This document shows, piece by piece, positions 34,145 through 44,313 of a stretch of 64,000 bases of DNA; the first letter of the stretch is position 1; each line of letters begins with the position of its first letter. Both the position numbers and the translations under genes were made by a program. The stretch is from NCBI GenBank assembly GCA_947591315.1, contig CANQDD010000013.1, positions 19,240 through 83,239 on the forward strand, given 5' to 3'. The notes beneath the pieces were generated by a model. The model saw only the letters and a program-made list of their open reading frames with translations. It had not been told where the DNA came from and searched no databases. The stretch is from an uncultured Clostridia bacterium (GTDB taxonomy: Bacteria > Bacillota > Clostridia > UBA1381).

Positions 34145-34945
34145 TTACAATGCGCTGTGCGACTCGTCCGCGACGCGGCGTATCACCTCGTCCGTTATAC
34201 TATCCTCACATTCGCTTTTTTTGAGATACGCGAGGTACTCTATATTTCCCTCGGGCCCCTTGACGGGCGAAAACGACAGTCCGGCGGCGTGAAGGTCGAT
34301 GCTCCGCGCGAAGTCAAGCACGTTTTTTATGACCTCGTAATGCACCTTAATGTCCCTCACAACGCCCTTTTTGCCGACCTGTTCGCGCCCTGCCTCAAAC
34401 TGCGGCTTTATCAGCGCGACAATCTCACCGTCGTCCGCAAGCAGATTTTTTGCCACCGGCAGCACAAGACGGAGCGATATAAACGAAACGTCGATCGACG
34501 CGAAATCTATCTTCTCGCCGATGTCCTCGGGCGTGACGTAGCGTATGTTTGTGCGCTCCATGTTCACGACGCGCTCGTCTGAACGCAACTTCCACGCGAA
34601 CTGACCGTACCCCACGTCGACCGCGAACACCTTTCTTGCGCCGTTTTGCAGCATACAGTCGGTAAAACCGCCCGTTGACGCGCCTATGTCCATCGTCACC
34701 CTGCCTTCGAGCGATATTGGGAACACTTTAAGAGCCTTTTCGAGCTTCAGCCCGCCTCGGCTCACGTATTTGAGTGTTTCGCCGCGAACCTCGGGCGTGA
34801 CACTTTCGTCCACCTGCTGCCCTGCCTTGTCGCACTTCTGGTTGTCTATATAAACCTGTCCAGCCATTATGAGCGCCTTCGCGCGCTCGCGGCTCTGCGC
34901 CAGACCCTTGTCCACAAGGAGCGCGTCAAGCCTTACCTTAGCCAT
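34145..34945 (-). CDS. tlyA: TlyA-family rRNA methyltransferase/haemolysin-like protein
   Basis: A 266-residue protein with an N-terminal S4 RNA-binding domain (RLDALLVDKGLAQSRERAKAL) and an FtsJ-type methyltransferase domain (YVSRGGLKLEKAL, TMDIGASTGGFTDCMLQNGA, FASIDVSFISLRLVLP, LIKPQFEAGREQVGKKGVVRD). TlyA proteins 2'-O-methylate rRNA. The start overlaps the end of dxs by eight bases, as is common for the dxs-tlyA pair in Firmicutes. Confidence 0.94.
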   Translation of the reverse strand: MAKVRLDALLVDKGLAQSRERAKALIMAGQVYIDNQKCDKAGQQVDESVTPEVRGETLKYVSRGGLKLEKALKVFPISLEGRVTMDIGASTGGFTDCMLQNGARKVFAVDVGYGQFAWKLRSDERVVNMERTNIRYVTPEDIGEKIDFASIDVSFISLRLVLPVAKNLLADDGEIVALIKPQFEAGREQVGKKGVVRDIKVHYEVIKNVLDFARSIDLHAAGLSFSPVKGPEGNIEYLAYLKKSECEDSITDEVIRRVADESHSAL

Positions 34946-36803
34946 TATTATTTTCCTCTCGCATTGAATTATTCATGTATTCGGCTATCGAAGCCGCGTC
35001 GCAGCCGCAGTGCGCGTCAAGCTCGTCAACCGTGCCGTGCGGTATCGGACTGTCGGGAAACGCGAATATCTTTAATTTACACTTTACGCCGCGCTCGGCG
35101 ATAAGCGACGCGATCATACTGCCCATACCGCCGATTTTTACGTTGTCCTCGACCGTTATCACATTACCCGTCTTGACAGCCGACGCGATAACAGCCTCAC
35201 TGTCTAGCGGCTTTATCGTCGGCATCGCAAGTATTTCAACCGACAACTCCGCAAGCGCGGCGGCTTCCTCCGCGCGTTTTACCATTCTGCCCGTCGCTAT
35301 AATCGTAACGTCCGTACCCTCTTGTATAAGCTGCGACTTGCCGAGCGTGAACGTGCACGGTACGTTTTCAGCCTCGCATCCGCCGCGCGGATAGCGTATC
35401 GCTATCGGAGCGTTGAAGCGGTTAACCGCAAAATCGAGCATTTCCTCAAGCTGGCCGAGCGTCGCGGGCGACAGGAGCGTCATGTTAGGAACATGCGTCA
35501 GGTATGAAATATCGTAAACACCCTGATGCGTCTCGCCGTCCGCGCCGACAATGCCCGCGCGGTCAATCGGGAACACGACGTGAAGATTTTGCAGACAAAC
35601 GTCGTGCAGCGTCTGATCGTACGCGCGCTGCAAAAACGACGAGTACAGCGGTATTACGGGAATATACCCTGCCGACGCGAGACCTGCCGACAGCGTTACG
35701 CCGTGCTGCTCGGCTATGCCCACGTCGAAAAAGCGGTTTTTGTTTTTCTTCACAAATTCGTCAAGACCCGTGCCGTTCGGCATCGCGCCCGTAATTGCGA
35801 CCACCTTCGGATTTTTCTCTGCTATGCGTACCATAGCCGCGCCGAAACGGTCGCTGTACGTTTCGCCCGACTTTGCCGTTTCGCCCGTGTCCTTGTCGAA
35901 CGGCGATATGCCGTGGAACTTCTGCGGATTGCTTTCCGCCGGAGCGTAGCCTTTGCCCTTTTTCGTCTGAACGTGTATAAACACGGGCTTTTTCTCGCTT
36001 TTTACGTAGTCGAAACAGCTTATGAGCGCCTCTATATCGTGACCGTCAATGGGCCCCATGTACGTGAAACCCAAATCGTCGAACATCGTTGTCGGTATTA
36101 CAAGGCGGCGGAAAAACCGCTTTACCTTTTTTATGACCGTCGCTATGCCCTTGCCGACGAGCGGTATTTTGTTCAGTATCCTTTCAACGACAACCTTTGA
36201 ATGAAAGTACGCCGGCGACATACGCAGCTTTCTAAGGTGCGTCGATACCGCGCCGACGTTTCGGGCTATGGACATGGCGTTGTCGTTTAATATGAGAATC
36301 AACGGCGTGCGTGAGTGACCGGCGTCGTTCATCGCCTCGTACATCATTCCGCCCGTGAGAGCGCCGTCGCCGAACACGGCGATTACGTTGTAATCGTCGC
36401 CGTCAAGGTCGCGCGCCCGCGCTATGCCGAGCGCCGCGCTTATCGAGGTGGAGCTGTGACCGGTATTAAACGCGTCGCAGCCGCTTTCCGCGCGCTTCGG
36501 GAAACCCGACAGACCGCCGAATTGACGGAGCGTGTCGAACCTGTCTTTCCTGCCCGTTAAAATTTTGTGGACGTACGACTGATGCCCCACGTCGAACACT
36601 ATTTTATCCTTCGGAACGTCAAAAACAGTGTGAAGCGCGACGGTAAGCTCCACAACGCCGAGGTTCGACGCGAGGTGGCCGCCCGTTTTTGACACACTGT
36701 CAACAAGAAACTCCCGAATTTCGGCGCACAGCGCGTTAAGCTCGGGAATTGTAAGCTCTTTTAAGTTTTCCAGCGATTGAATTTTGTCTAATAACTTGTC
36801 CAT
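34938..36803 (-). CDS. dxs: 1-deoxy-D-xylulose-5-phosphate synthase
   Basis: Thiamine-diphosphate enzyme that condenses pyruvate and glyceraldehyde-3-phosphate, the first and rate-limiting MEP step. The 621 residues show GGHLASNLGVVELTVALH, DVGHQSYVHKILTGR, the TPP motif GDGALTGGMMYEAMNDAG, and the transketolase central and C-terminal domains (VGIAEQHGVTLSAGLASAGY, DRAGIVGADGETHQGVYDIS). It starts three bases after the oapA stop. Being directly behind OLE RNA and oapA suggests shared transcription. Confidence 0.97.
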   Translation of the reverse strand: MDKLLDKIQSLENLKELTIPELNALCAEIREFLVDSVSKTGGHLASNLGVVELTVALHTVFDVPKDKIVFDVGHQSYVHKILTGRKDRFDTLRQFGGLSGFPKRAESGCDAFNTGHSSTSISAALGIARARDLDGDDYNVIAVFGDGALTGGMMYEAMNDAGHSRTPLILILNDNAMSIARNVGAVSTHLRKLRMSPAYFHSKVVVERILNKIPLVGKGIATVIKKVKRFFRRLVIPTTMFDDLGFTYMGPIDGHDIEALISCFDYVKSEKKPVFIHVQTKKGKGYAPAESNPQKFHGISPFDKDTGETAKSGETYSDRFGAAMVRIAEKNPKVVAITGAMPNGTGLDEFVKKNKNRFFDVGIAEQHGVTLSAGLASAGYIPVIPLYSSFLQRAYDQTLHDVCLQNLHVVFPIDRAGIVGADGETHQGVYDISYLTHVPNMTLLSPATLGQLEEMLDFAVNRFNAPIAIRYPRGGCEAENVPCTFTLGKSQLIQEGTDVTIIATGRMVKRAEEAAALAELSVEILAMPTIKPLDSEAVIASAVKTGNVITVEDNVKIGGMGSMIASLIAERGVKCKLKIFAFPDSPIPHGTVDELDAHCGCDAASIAEYMNNSMREENNNG

Positions 36804-36806
36804 AGC

Positions 36807-37397
36807 TTATTTTCTGAGGAAATGCCTGCAAAAGTACATTATTTTCCCGACGGCGAACACTATCGAGTTGCCGTTTTGCATGGAAATGCCCTTTGACATG
36901 GCTTTTCCGCCTATCGTGAGAGCGCCGACTATACCGGTAAGGATAAGGCTCGGAAGTATTCCCGTGAGCTTAAACACGCTTATAAGCTCGCTTACTATAA
37001 GCGTTGTCGTCGCGCCGGAGATAATACCCGCGATGTCGCCTATTACGTCGCAGCACATATTCGCGAGCTGCGGCGCGTGGCGTATTACCGAAATGCTTTC
37101 CTTCGCGCCCTTGACCTTCCTTGCCGCGAGCGAGTGAAACGGGTGTTCCTCGGCGTTTTGCACCGCCGTGCCTATCATGTCGAAGAAAATGTTTACCGCG
37201 ATTATTACAAACAGCAGCACAAAAGCGAAAAACAGCGTCAGCGACTGCATGAGCACGGACGTTATGAAGCTGAAGAACACCGAAAGCACGAATGACAGTA
37301 TGAGAACCGTCACCGTCCATTTATGCGACACAGCCACGTTTATTTTCGGCTGCGGCACGGTGTATTTTTTCCGTTTCGGTATGTCGGACTTGTCCAA
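36807..37397 (-). CDS. oapA: OLE-associated membrane protein OapA
   Basis: A 196-residue protein with a basic N-terminus and four predicted membrane helices (about 27-49, 53-76, 117-140, 145-168). Between helices two and three is a conserved-looking cytosolic stretch, NAEEHPFHSLAARKVKGAKE. A D-x3-D motif (DVIGD, 117-121) opens helix three. Size, topology, the DX3D motif and position directly downstream of a large structured RNA and upstream of dxs match OapA, the membrane partner of OLE RNA, which is related to DUF21 transport domains. Ribosome site AAGGAGAG. Confidence 0.85.
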   Translation of the reverse strand: MDKSDIPKRKKYTVPQPKINVAVSHKWTVTVLILSFVLSVFFSFITSVLMQSLTLFFAFVLLFVIIAVNIFFDMIGTAVQNAEEHPFHSLAARKVKGAKESISVIRHAPQLANMCCDVIGDIAGIISGATTTLIVSELISVFKLTGILPSLILTGIVGALTIGGKAMSKGISMQNGNSIVFAVGKIMYFCRHFLRK

Positions 37398-37429
37398 TTT
37401 GTTTTCTCTCCTTTATATTAAAGCCGCAC

Positions 37430-38098
37430 CCTGCGGCATCGGTAACATAATAAAAATAGGGTAGTGAACGGAGTAAAGTTTGCGGCTTAGGTCCGGCAGG
37501 TTTTCCCGTCGGTCAACTCCCTCGTCGCCGAGGGAGCGGTTTCCCATTAAAGACCGGCACCTATACGCCTTTCGGCGTACCGAGTAGCCGGATCGCCACT
37601 GAGTCCGCACTGCAATCCTCCGCTCACCCTTTTACGACAGCCTAGAGGTTTTCCCATACAGCCGAAGCCTTCCGTATCCTCTTTTGCAGAGCATGGTTTC
37701 AGCGCGCGATTCCCCTTGTGCCCGATGGCGCCAAAGTAGGCGAAAGGTTCTGTTCGCGCATCCGCCACATCCACTCAAGGCTGGCTACGCTGCCCACAGC
37801 CCTCGCGCGGTCTCCTTATGGGAGATACGCGCTACTGACCGCAAAACAGGTTTTCCCCTGAGCCGTAACAGCTTACTCCCTTAGGGGGAATGGGCTGCCA
37901 CAGTCACAGGCCTCCACGGAAAAGGGGGAAGGGCTGCTATGCCGTTAGCAACCGCCCCTAAACCTTAACTCCCAGCATCAGCCCCGAACTGGGCGTTCAA
38001 AGCAAAACACCAGAAACTTCATCGATGTGCCATTTGGCGGATTTTTAGGCCCGCTTTCCGAAAAGCCGTACTGACTAGGATACTGCACCGCTATTACA
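37430..38098 (-). ncRNA. ole: OLE RNA (ornate large extremophilic RNA)
   Basis: About 670 bases with no open frame, expressed from a clear minus-strand promoter and ending just before oapA. OLE RNAs are about 600 nt and characteristically sit upstream of the OapA gene among isoprenoid genes, as here. On the RNA strand I see hairpins closed by GNRA loops, CTCCCTCGGCGACGAGGGAG (complement of 37517-37536) and TACGCCGAAAGGCGTA (37564-37579). GGGAAA(A)CC occurs four times. A terminator-like GCCGCAGGGTGCGGC precedes oapA. Ends are approximate. Identification is by synteny, size and structure, not covariance search. Confidence 0.85.
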
Positions 38099-38105
38099 AT
38101 TTATT

Positions 38106-38134
38106 ATCTTATCATACTTAAAGCAAAAAGTCAA
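38106..38134 (-). promoter_or_regulatory. Sigma-A promoter for OLE RNA and its operon
   Basis: Minus strand TTGACT, 17-base spacer, TAAGAT; predicted start near 38098. It is divergent from prfA. Confidence 0.75.
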
Positions 38135-38181
38135 ATATGCGCGCAAAAATAAAGAAGCGCGCGCCGTAATTTTCATTGACA

Positions 38182-38209
38182 TTGACCGCCAAATATGATT
38201 TAATATTAT
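38182..38209 (+). promoter_or_regulatory. Sigma-A promoter candidate for prfA
   Basis: TTGACC, 16-base spacer, TATTAT; an overlapping alternative (TTGACA with a 19-base spacer) also exists. Confidence 0.5.
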
Positions 38210-38245
38210 TATATAATGCAACAAGGTTCATAAAGGAGAGGAAAT

Positions 38246-39313
<1,068 letters not shown>

Positions 39314-39347
39314 ACATAACGTGTAAATAAGGGAAAGGGGAATGAAG

Positions 39348-40193
39348 ATGCAGAAGTTTGACAACCTCAAAGGTAAAACCGTGGTTATAACGGGCGGCAG
39401 CGGTGTGCTGTGCAGCGCGTTCGCGTACGCTTACGCAGAGCAGGGCATGAACGTCGCCGTTCTGGGACGCACCATGTCAAAGCTCGAACCCGTGGCGGAG
39501 AAGATAACGGCGCTCGGCGGCAAGGGTCTCGCCGTGGCGTGCGACGTCGTTGACGAAGAAAGCGTCAAAAAGGCGAAAAAGGCGGTAAACGACGCGTTCG
39601 GCAAGGTCGATATTCTCGTGAACGGCGCGGGCGGCAATCACCCGCGCGGCAACACCGACAAGGAACATTACGAGGACGGCGATATGGAAAATCCGAACGT
39701 TGTGTCGTTCTTCGATATTCCGAAGGAAAACTTTAATTTTGTGTTCGACTTAAACCTCGTTGGCACGATCATACCGTCGCAGGTGTTCATTCCCGATATG
39801 CTCGGCAGGGAAGGGACGTGCGTAATAAACATCGCGTCCATGGGTTCGTACCACCCGCTTACGAAGGTGAGCGCGTACAGCGCGGCAAAGGCGGCTGTCG
39901 TAAATCTTACGGAGTGGCTCGCGGTGCATTTCGCGCCGCAGAAGGTGCGCGTAAACGCCATTGCACCGGGCTGGTTTTTGACTACGCAGAATAAGACCTT
40001 GCTCACAAACGAGGACGGCTCGCTCACGGAGCGCAGTAAGAAGGTAATCGCGCACACGCCGATGGATCGCTTCGGCGTGCCGGAGGATTTGCTCGGCACG
40101 ATGCTGTTCCTCGCGGACAGCAGCCTGTCGGGATTTGTGACGGGTACGGTCATACCCGTTGACGGCGGACTTCACGCATACCTCGGAGTGTAA
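39348..40193 (+). CDS. SDR oxidoreductase, likely D-mannonate oxidoreductase
   Basis: A 281-residue short-chain dehydrogenase: cofactor loop VVITGGSGVLCSAFAYAYAEQG, NGAGGNHPRGNTDKEHYEDGD, and the catalytic Tyr and Lys in YSAAKAAVVNLTEWLAVHFA. The NAPGGNHP-like NGAGGNHP segment and long middle loop resemble SDR-type UxuB, which interconverts fructuronate and mannonate. That would link it to the uronate genes at the start of the window. The ATG six bases into the frame (AAAGGGG eight bases upstream) is preferred. The functional call is from family memory. Confidence 0.82.
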   Translation: MQKFDNLKGKTVVITGGSGVLCSAFAYAYAEQGMNVAVLGRTMSKLEPVAEKITALGGKGLAVACDVVDEESVKKAKKAVNDAFGKVDILVNGAGGNHPRGNTDKEHYEDGDMENPNVVSFFDIPKENFNFVFDLNLVGTIIPSQVFIPDMLGREGTCVINIASMGSYHPLTKVSAYSAAKAAVVNLTEWLAVHFAPQKVRVNAIAPGWFLTTQNKTLLTNEDGSLTERSKKVIAHTPMDRFGVPEDLLGTMLFLADSSLSGFVTGTVIPVDGGLHAYLGV

Positions 40194-40195
40194 AC

Positions 40196-40269
40196 GGGGA
40201 CACTAAAATGTGGGGACACTAAAGTGACAGGGACACTAAAAAGGGGGACACTAAAATTTTAGTGTCCCC
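40196..40269. repeat. Inverted GGGGACACTAAA cluster at a convergent junction
   Basis: Four forward copies (about 40196, 40212, 40229, 40244) at 15-17-base spacing and one reverse copy (40258). The last forward and the reverse copy form a 12-bp hairpin. It fills the junction between the plus-strand SDR gene and the minus-strand L,D-transpeptidase. Confidence 0.88.
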
Positions 40270-40284
40270 TTTTGAATTGCCTTA

Positions 40285-41850
40285 TCAGTATACGACCACC
40301 GGATCGCCGGGCGATATGTTGTTAAAGAGCGTCTGCGCGGCGCTGTAGGGAAGGTTTACGCAGCCGTGCGAGCCGCCTCCGCGGTATATGCTGCCGCCGA
40401 ACGAGCCGCGCCACGTCGCGTCGTGCAGTCCTATGCCGCCGTTAAACGGCATCCAGAACGACACGGGCGTTTCGTAGTCCTCACCCTTCAAGGTGACGTT
40501 TTTGTCGGTGTACGCTATGCGGTACACGCCCGCCGGAGTTGCGTTGTTCTTGTTCGGGTTTCCCGTCACAACGTCGCTTGACACGACGAGGGAGCCGTTC
40601 TTGTAGTACCACATGTGCTGCGCGCCAAGACTTATTTCAACGTATGTGCTTCCTATGTCGTTCGCGCCGTGTACGCGCGCCTGCTGCTTGTAAACAGGCT
40701 CGCGCTCAACCGTTTCGCCGCCGCGTATAATATCGAGCAGAGCGGCTGTTTCGCTTGCGTTATTTACGCACCAGCCGTAATTTCCGCCGGAGACGGTGAC
40801 GTCGCTGCCGCCGCTCGTACGGAACGTGCGCGCCTTGCCTATCGAGTCGTAGCCGCGCGCGAGTTCGTCGATATACGACCTTGCTTTTTCTTCGTCAATC
40901 CGTATTATATAGTCGTCCGATACGGTGAGCCAGCCGTTTATCGTCGAGCCGTCGAGAAGCGTCGAATTGTCGCCATTAAGATACGTAACCTTTGTGCCGG
41001 CGTACCTGTTGAGCATATTCAGCACGCCCTTTATCGTGTCCTCCTGCGCAAGTCCCTCATAGCAGCTTTCCTTTTCAAGCGACATTCCCTTGTAAAGACC
41101 GTAAATTTTCGGCTTCACCTTTTCGTACAGCGAGTTCAGGCTCACTATTTCGGTGTCGTCGTTGTCGCTTATGACATATTCGCCGTCCGCGTAGTAAATA
41201 TTCTGCGCCTGTCCGACGATGCTCTCGCGTGTCTTTGCCATAAAATCCATTTCCGTAAGACGGTTGTAGAGCGCGTCCTCATCGTACGTCACCTCGGTTT
41301 TGAGAGGAAGCGTGTTCGTCTTGAACGAAACAGGCCACGCGAACGGATTTTGCTGTGCGCGCACTTCTTCAAGTCCCTCGGCTGTTCCGTGCGTGAGGTG
41401 GATCTCGTCGCCCGTTATCGTTTCCTGCTTGTCGTCCTTCTCAAAAAAAGTGAACGTGTAATTATCCAAATCGTTTCCGATCGTCTGTTCGGCTTTTGCG
41501 ACCGTCATATTGGAAATATCCGTGCCGCCGACGTTCGTGCCGATAAAGAAGTGAGACGAGTAAAACGCCGCGCCGCCGAGGTACACGGCAGCCAGAAATC
41601 CCGCCGCGCACGATGAGATTATGATCGCTTTCTTTTTGCCGCTCTTTTTCTTTTCGGGCGCCGCACCGCCGTTTTCTGCGTTTTCTTCGTTTTCGTTATG
41701 AGCGTCGTCCGCGGGCGCGCTGTCGTTTTCGGTCGTGCCGCTCTCCGATGCCGCGTCGGTTTCGGCGCTTCCATCCGCGATGTTTTCTGTATTTATATCC
41801 GGAATTTCTTTCGGAATTTCTTCCACGTTTTCTGTTTCGTTGCCTTCCAT
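40285..41850 (-). CDS. L,D-transpeptidase with peptidoglycan-binding domains
   Basis: A 521-residue cell-wall cross-linking enzyme. The acidic cytosolic N-terminus (about 1-70) is followed by KKKSGKKKAIIISSCAAGFL, the start of a single membrane helix. Next come PG_binding_4-like domains (about 100-390, including EETAALL- and YDSIGKARTF-type segments). A C-terminal YkuD domain carries the catalytic GIGLHDATW histidine and SHGCVNLPYSAAQ cysteine motif. It should make 3-3 cross-links outside the cell. The ATG before EGNETEN follows a GGGGG run. It lies downstream of proA on the same strand. Confidence 0.92.
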   Translation of the reverse strand: MEGNETENVEEIPKEIPDINTENIADGSAETDAASESGTTENDSAPADDAHNENEENAENGGAAPEKKKSGKKKAIIISSCAAGFLAAVYLGGAAFYSSHFFIGTNVGGTDISNMTVAKAEQTIGNDLDNYTFTFFEKDDKQETITGDEIHLTHGTAEGLEEVRAQQNPFAWPVSFKTNTLPLKTEVTYDEDALYNRLTEMDFMAKTRESIVGQAQNIYYADGEYVISDNDDTEIVSLNSLYEKVKPKIYGLYKGMSLEKESCYEGLAQEDTIKGVLNMLNRYAGTKVTYLNGDNSTLLDGSTINGWLTVSDDYIIRIDEEKARSYIDELARGYDSIGKARTFRTSGGSDVTVSGGNYGWCVNNASETAALLDIIRGGETVEREPVYKQQARVHGANDIGSTYVEISLGAQHMWYYKNGSLVVSSDVVTGNPNKNNATPAGVYRIAYTDKNVTLKGEDYETPVSFWMPFNGGIGLHDATWRGSFGGSIYRGGGSHGCVNLPYSAAQTLFNNISPGDPVVVY

Positions 41851-41867
41851 CACATATTCCCCCAAAA

Positions 41868-43115
41868 TTATTCTCTGATTTGTCCGCTGCCGTAAATTAT
41901 ATATTTTATACTCGTCAGAGCCTCAAGTCCCATAGGGCCTCTCGCGTGCATTTTCTGCGTGCTTATACCTATCTCCGCGCCGAAGCCGAACTCGAACCCA
42001 TCGGTAAAGCGCGTCGAAGCATTCACGTACACAGCAGCCGCGTCAACCTCGTTTAAGAATTTCTGCGCCGCCGAGTAGTCGCTTGTCACGATCGCTTCGG
42101 AATGTTTAGTGTTGTACTTATTTATATGCGCTATCGCCTCGTCAACGCCGTCCACGACCTTCACCGCGATTATATAATCGTTGTACTCGGTATAATAATC
42201 CTCGTCGGTTGCGTCAAGAACGTCCGCGTAAATATTCTTTGCATTTTTGTCGGCTCTTATTTCGACATTTTTTTCTTTCAGCGCGTCAAAGATTACCGGA
42301 ATGAATTTGTCGGCAATTTTTTTGTCAACGAGCAGCGTTTCGGCTGCGTTGCAGACCGACGGACGCTGAACCTTCGCGTTCATGACGATTTTTTTCGCCA
42401 TATCGAGATCAGCCGAGCCGTCAACGTACACGTGGCAGTTACCCGCAGCCGTCTCGACGACCGGCACAGTCGCGTTATCGACGACCGATTTGATCAATCC
42501 CTTGCCGCCGCGCGGTATGAGCATATCGACGTAGCCGTTCATTTTCATAAGCTCGGCAGCCGTTTCGCGCGACGTGTCCTCGATTATGTTGAGGCTGCCT
42601 TCGGGAAGCCCCGCGCCGTACGCCGCGTCCTGCATTACGTGCATGAGCGCCTTGTTTGAGTTTATCGCTTCGCTGCCGCCACGGAGTATGCAGGCGTTGG
42701 ACGTTTTGAGACACAACGCCGCCGCGTCGACCGTGACGTTCGGACGCGCCTCGTATATTATCGCGATAACGCCCATCGGGACGCGCTTTTGACCTATTTC
42801 CAGACCGTTCGGGCGCTTCCACATCTTAACGACCTCGCCTATAGGGTCGGCGAGAGCTTTTACCTGCCTTACGCCCTCCGCGATACCGTCTATACGTTCC
42901 TTTGTGAGCGTGAGACGGTCAATCATCGCCTCGCGCGTACCCTTTGCGCGCGCGTTTTTAATATCCTCCGCGTTTGCCGCGATAATTTCGTCTGCGCGGT
43001 TTACGAGCGCGGACGCTATCGCTTCGAGCGCGCTGTCCTTCGTGACGGTCGAAACGCCCGCCATTTTGAACGACGCGTCCTTTGCCAGAGTGCATTTTTC
43101 AAGAAGCTCCGTCAT
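41868..43115 (-). CDS. proA: Glutamate-5-semialdehyde dehydrogenase
   Basis: ProA reduces gamma-glutamyl phosphate to the semialdehyde in proline synthesis. The 415 residues show the family pattern: PIGEVVKMWKRPNGLEIGQKRVPMGVI, YEARPNVTVDAAALCLKTSNA, LRGGSEAINSNKALM, PRGGKGLIKSV, and the catalytic cysteine in VQRPSVCNAAETLLV. It overlaps the proB stop by four bases (ATGA), so the two enzymes are translationally coupled, consistent with channelling of the unstable intermediate. Confidence 0.96.
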   Translation of the reverse strand: MTELLEKCTLAKDASFKMAGVSTVTKDSALEAIASALVNRADEIIAANAEDIKNARAKGTREAMIDRLTLTKERIDGIAEGVRQVKALADPIGEVVKMWKRPNGLEIGQKRVPMGVIAIIYEARPNVTVDAAALCLKTSNACILRGGSEAINSNKALMHVMQDAAYGAGLPEGSLNIIEDTSRETAAELMKMNGYVDMLIPRGGKGLIKSVVDNATVPVVETAAGNCHVYVDGSADLDMAKKIVMNAKVQRPSVCNAAETLLVDKKIADKFIPVIFDALKEKNVEIRADKNAKNIYADVLDATDEDYYTEYNDYIIAVKVVDGVDEAIAHINKYNTKHSEAIVTSDYSAAQKFLNEVDAAAVYVNASTRFTDGFEFGFGAEIGISTQKMHARGPMGLEALTSIKYIIYGSGQIRE

Positions 43116-43930
43116 TCCTCATACCTCTTTTCAAAATTTTTGGACACGAAAAGCGTTCCGACGTTTTTACCGTCCAATATGTCATATATTCCGTCAATGT
43201 TGCTGCTGTTCGCTATAATCATGTGTATACCGGCGTTCGTCGCTTTTTCGGCGGCTTCGAGCTTCGTAACCATGCCGCCCGTGCCGCGGCTCGTACCGGC
43301 TCCGCCAGCCATGCCCTTTACCGATTCAATGTCGTACACCACGGATAAAAGGTTCGCGTTTTTATTTGTATGCGGATCGTCGTCGTAAAGACCGTCAATA
43401 TCGGAAAAGAGTATCAGCAAATCCGCGTCGACCATATCGGCAACGACGGCTGAAAGCGTGTCGTTGTCGCCTATCTCGATCTCGTCGTAGCTTACCGTGT
43501 CGTTTTCGTTTATTACCGGTATTATGCCCATTTCGAGCAGCGTGTTGATCGTGTTCTGAATATTTCTCTTACGCTTCGGCACGGCTATATCCTCGCGCGT
43601 CAAAAGCACCTGCGCGACGGTGTTGTTGTAGTCGCCGAACATCTTGTCGTACAGAAACATCAGCTCGCACTGACCGACCGCCGCGACAGCCTGCTTGCCC
43701 TTTGTGTCGTGCGGACGCTCGGTGAGACGGAGCTTACCCATCGCCACGCCAATCGCGCCCGACGATACGAGTATAATCTCCCTGCCCTGATTTTTAAGGT
43801 CGGACAGAACCATCGCGAGACGGTCGGCGAACTTGAGATTTACCGCGCCCTGACTGTATGTGAGCGACGATGTGCCGACCTTTACCACAATTCTGTGCGC
43901 CGACGCGACGTCCTTTAAAATATCTTCCAT
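43112..43930 (-). CDS. proB: Glutamate 5-kinase, short form without PUA domain
   Basis: ProB phosphorylates glutamate as the first step of proline synthesis. At 272 residues it holds the complete amino-acid-kinase domain (VVKVGTSSLT, ILVSSGAIGVAMGKL, NENDTVSYDEIEIGDNDTLSAVVADMVDADLLILFSDIDGLYD, GTGGMVTKLEAAEKA) but no C-terminal PUA domain, which many homologues of about 365 residues carry. The frame ends cleanly into proA, so this is a natural short form and not a truncation artefact. The ATG follows GGGAGGGATAATT. Confidence 0.95.
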   Translation of the reverse strand: MEDILKDVASAHRIVVKVGTSSLTYSQGAVNLKFADRLAMVLSDLKNQGREIILVSSGAIGVAMGKLRLTERPHDTKGKQAVAAVGQCELMFLYDKMFGDYNNTVAQVLLTREDIAVPKRKRNIQNTINTLLEMGIIPVINENDTVSYDEIEIGDNDTLSAVVADMVDADLLILFSDIDGLYDDDPHTNKNANLLSVVYDIESVKGMAGGAGTSRGTGGMVTKLEAAEKATNAGIHMIIANSSNIDGIYDILDGKNVGTLFVSKNFEKRYEE

Positions 43931-44088
43931 AATTATCCCTCCGGGTATAGATATTAAAATTATACAACCGCGGAAATGATTTGTAAAGTACAAAAAGTGA
44001 CAATTTTATAATTTTTCCGAAAACCGCACAAATACACCGTTTTTTGCGGTGCGCGTCGGAGCAAATTTAAAAATAATCGCTTTTGGTA

Positions 44089-44117
44089 TTGCAAATCGGT
44101 GAAAAGCGTTGTATAAT
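44089..44117 (+). promoter_or_regulatory. Sigma-A promoter for the folate riboswitch-folT transcript
   Basis: TTGCAA, 17-base spacer, TATAAT; transcription would start just before the riboswitch. Confidence 0.75.
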
Positions 44118-44133
44118 ATACCCACAATCGAAC

Positions 44134-44246
44134 ATCAGAGTAGGCGTATGCGCGTAAAGTGCGGAACGAACGGGGAGTTGTCGTTCCGACGAAAAGCCCG
44201 TCCGCGTGAGCGGCGGCTTGCGGTGCGTATGCCGCATCCCGCTGAA
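44134..44246 (+). promoter_or_regulatory. Tetrahydrofolate (THF) riboswitch
   Basis: Conserved THF-I landmarks appear in order: AGAGTAG, GCGTAAAGTG (consensus GCGUUAAGUG), GGGGAGTTGTC, ACGAAAAGC, TTGCGGTG and CCGC at the 3' side. P1 is TCAG with CTGA. P2 is GGCGTATGC pairing fully with GCGTATGCC. It sits between a sigma-A promoter and an ECF folate transporter gene, the classic context. A downstream hairpin GGCAATGTTTGGTTGCC followed by T-rich sequence could be the expression platform. Confidence 0.9.
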
Positions 44247-44313
44247 AAAACAGGACATCTCTTTTTTTGGCAATGTTTGGTTGCCGAAATTTTTATAAAG
44301 AGGTGTTTTTATT

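Noticed and set aside
37430..38098. RNase P RNA for the large structured RNA
   Set aside because: I did not find the conserved P4-type GAGGAAAGTCC block expected of RNase P, and the flanking genes fit OLE RNA instead.
40615..41616. Long plus-strand frame opposite the L,D-transpeptidase
   Set aside because: It is a shadow of the minus-strand gene, Arg/Val-rich, with no ribosome site and no recognisable domain.
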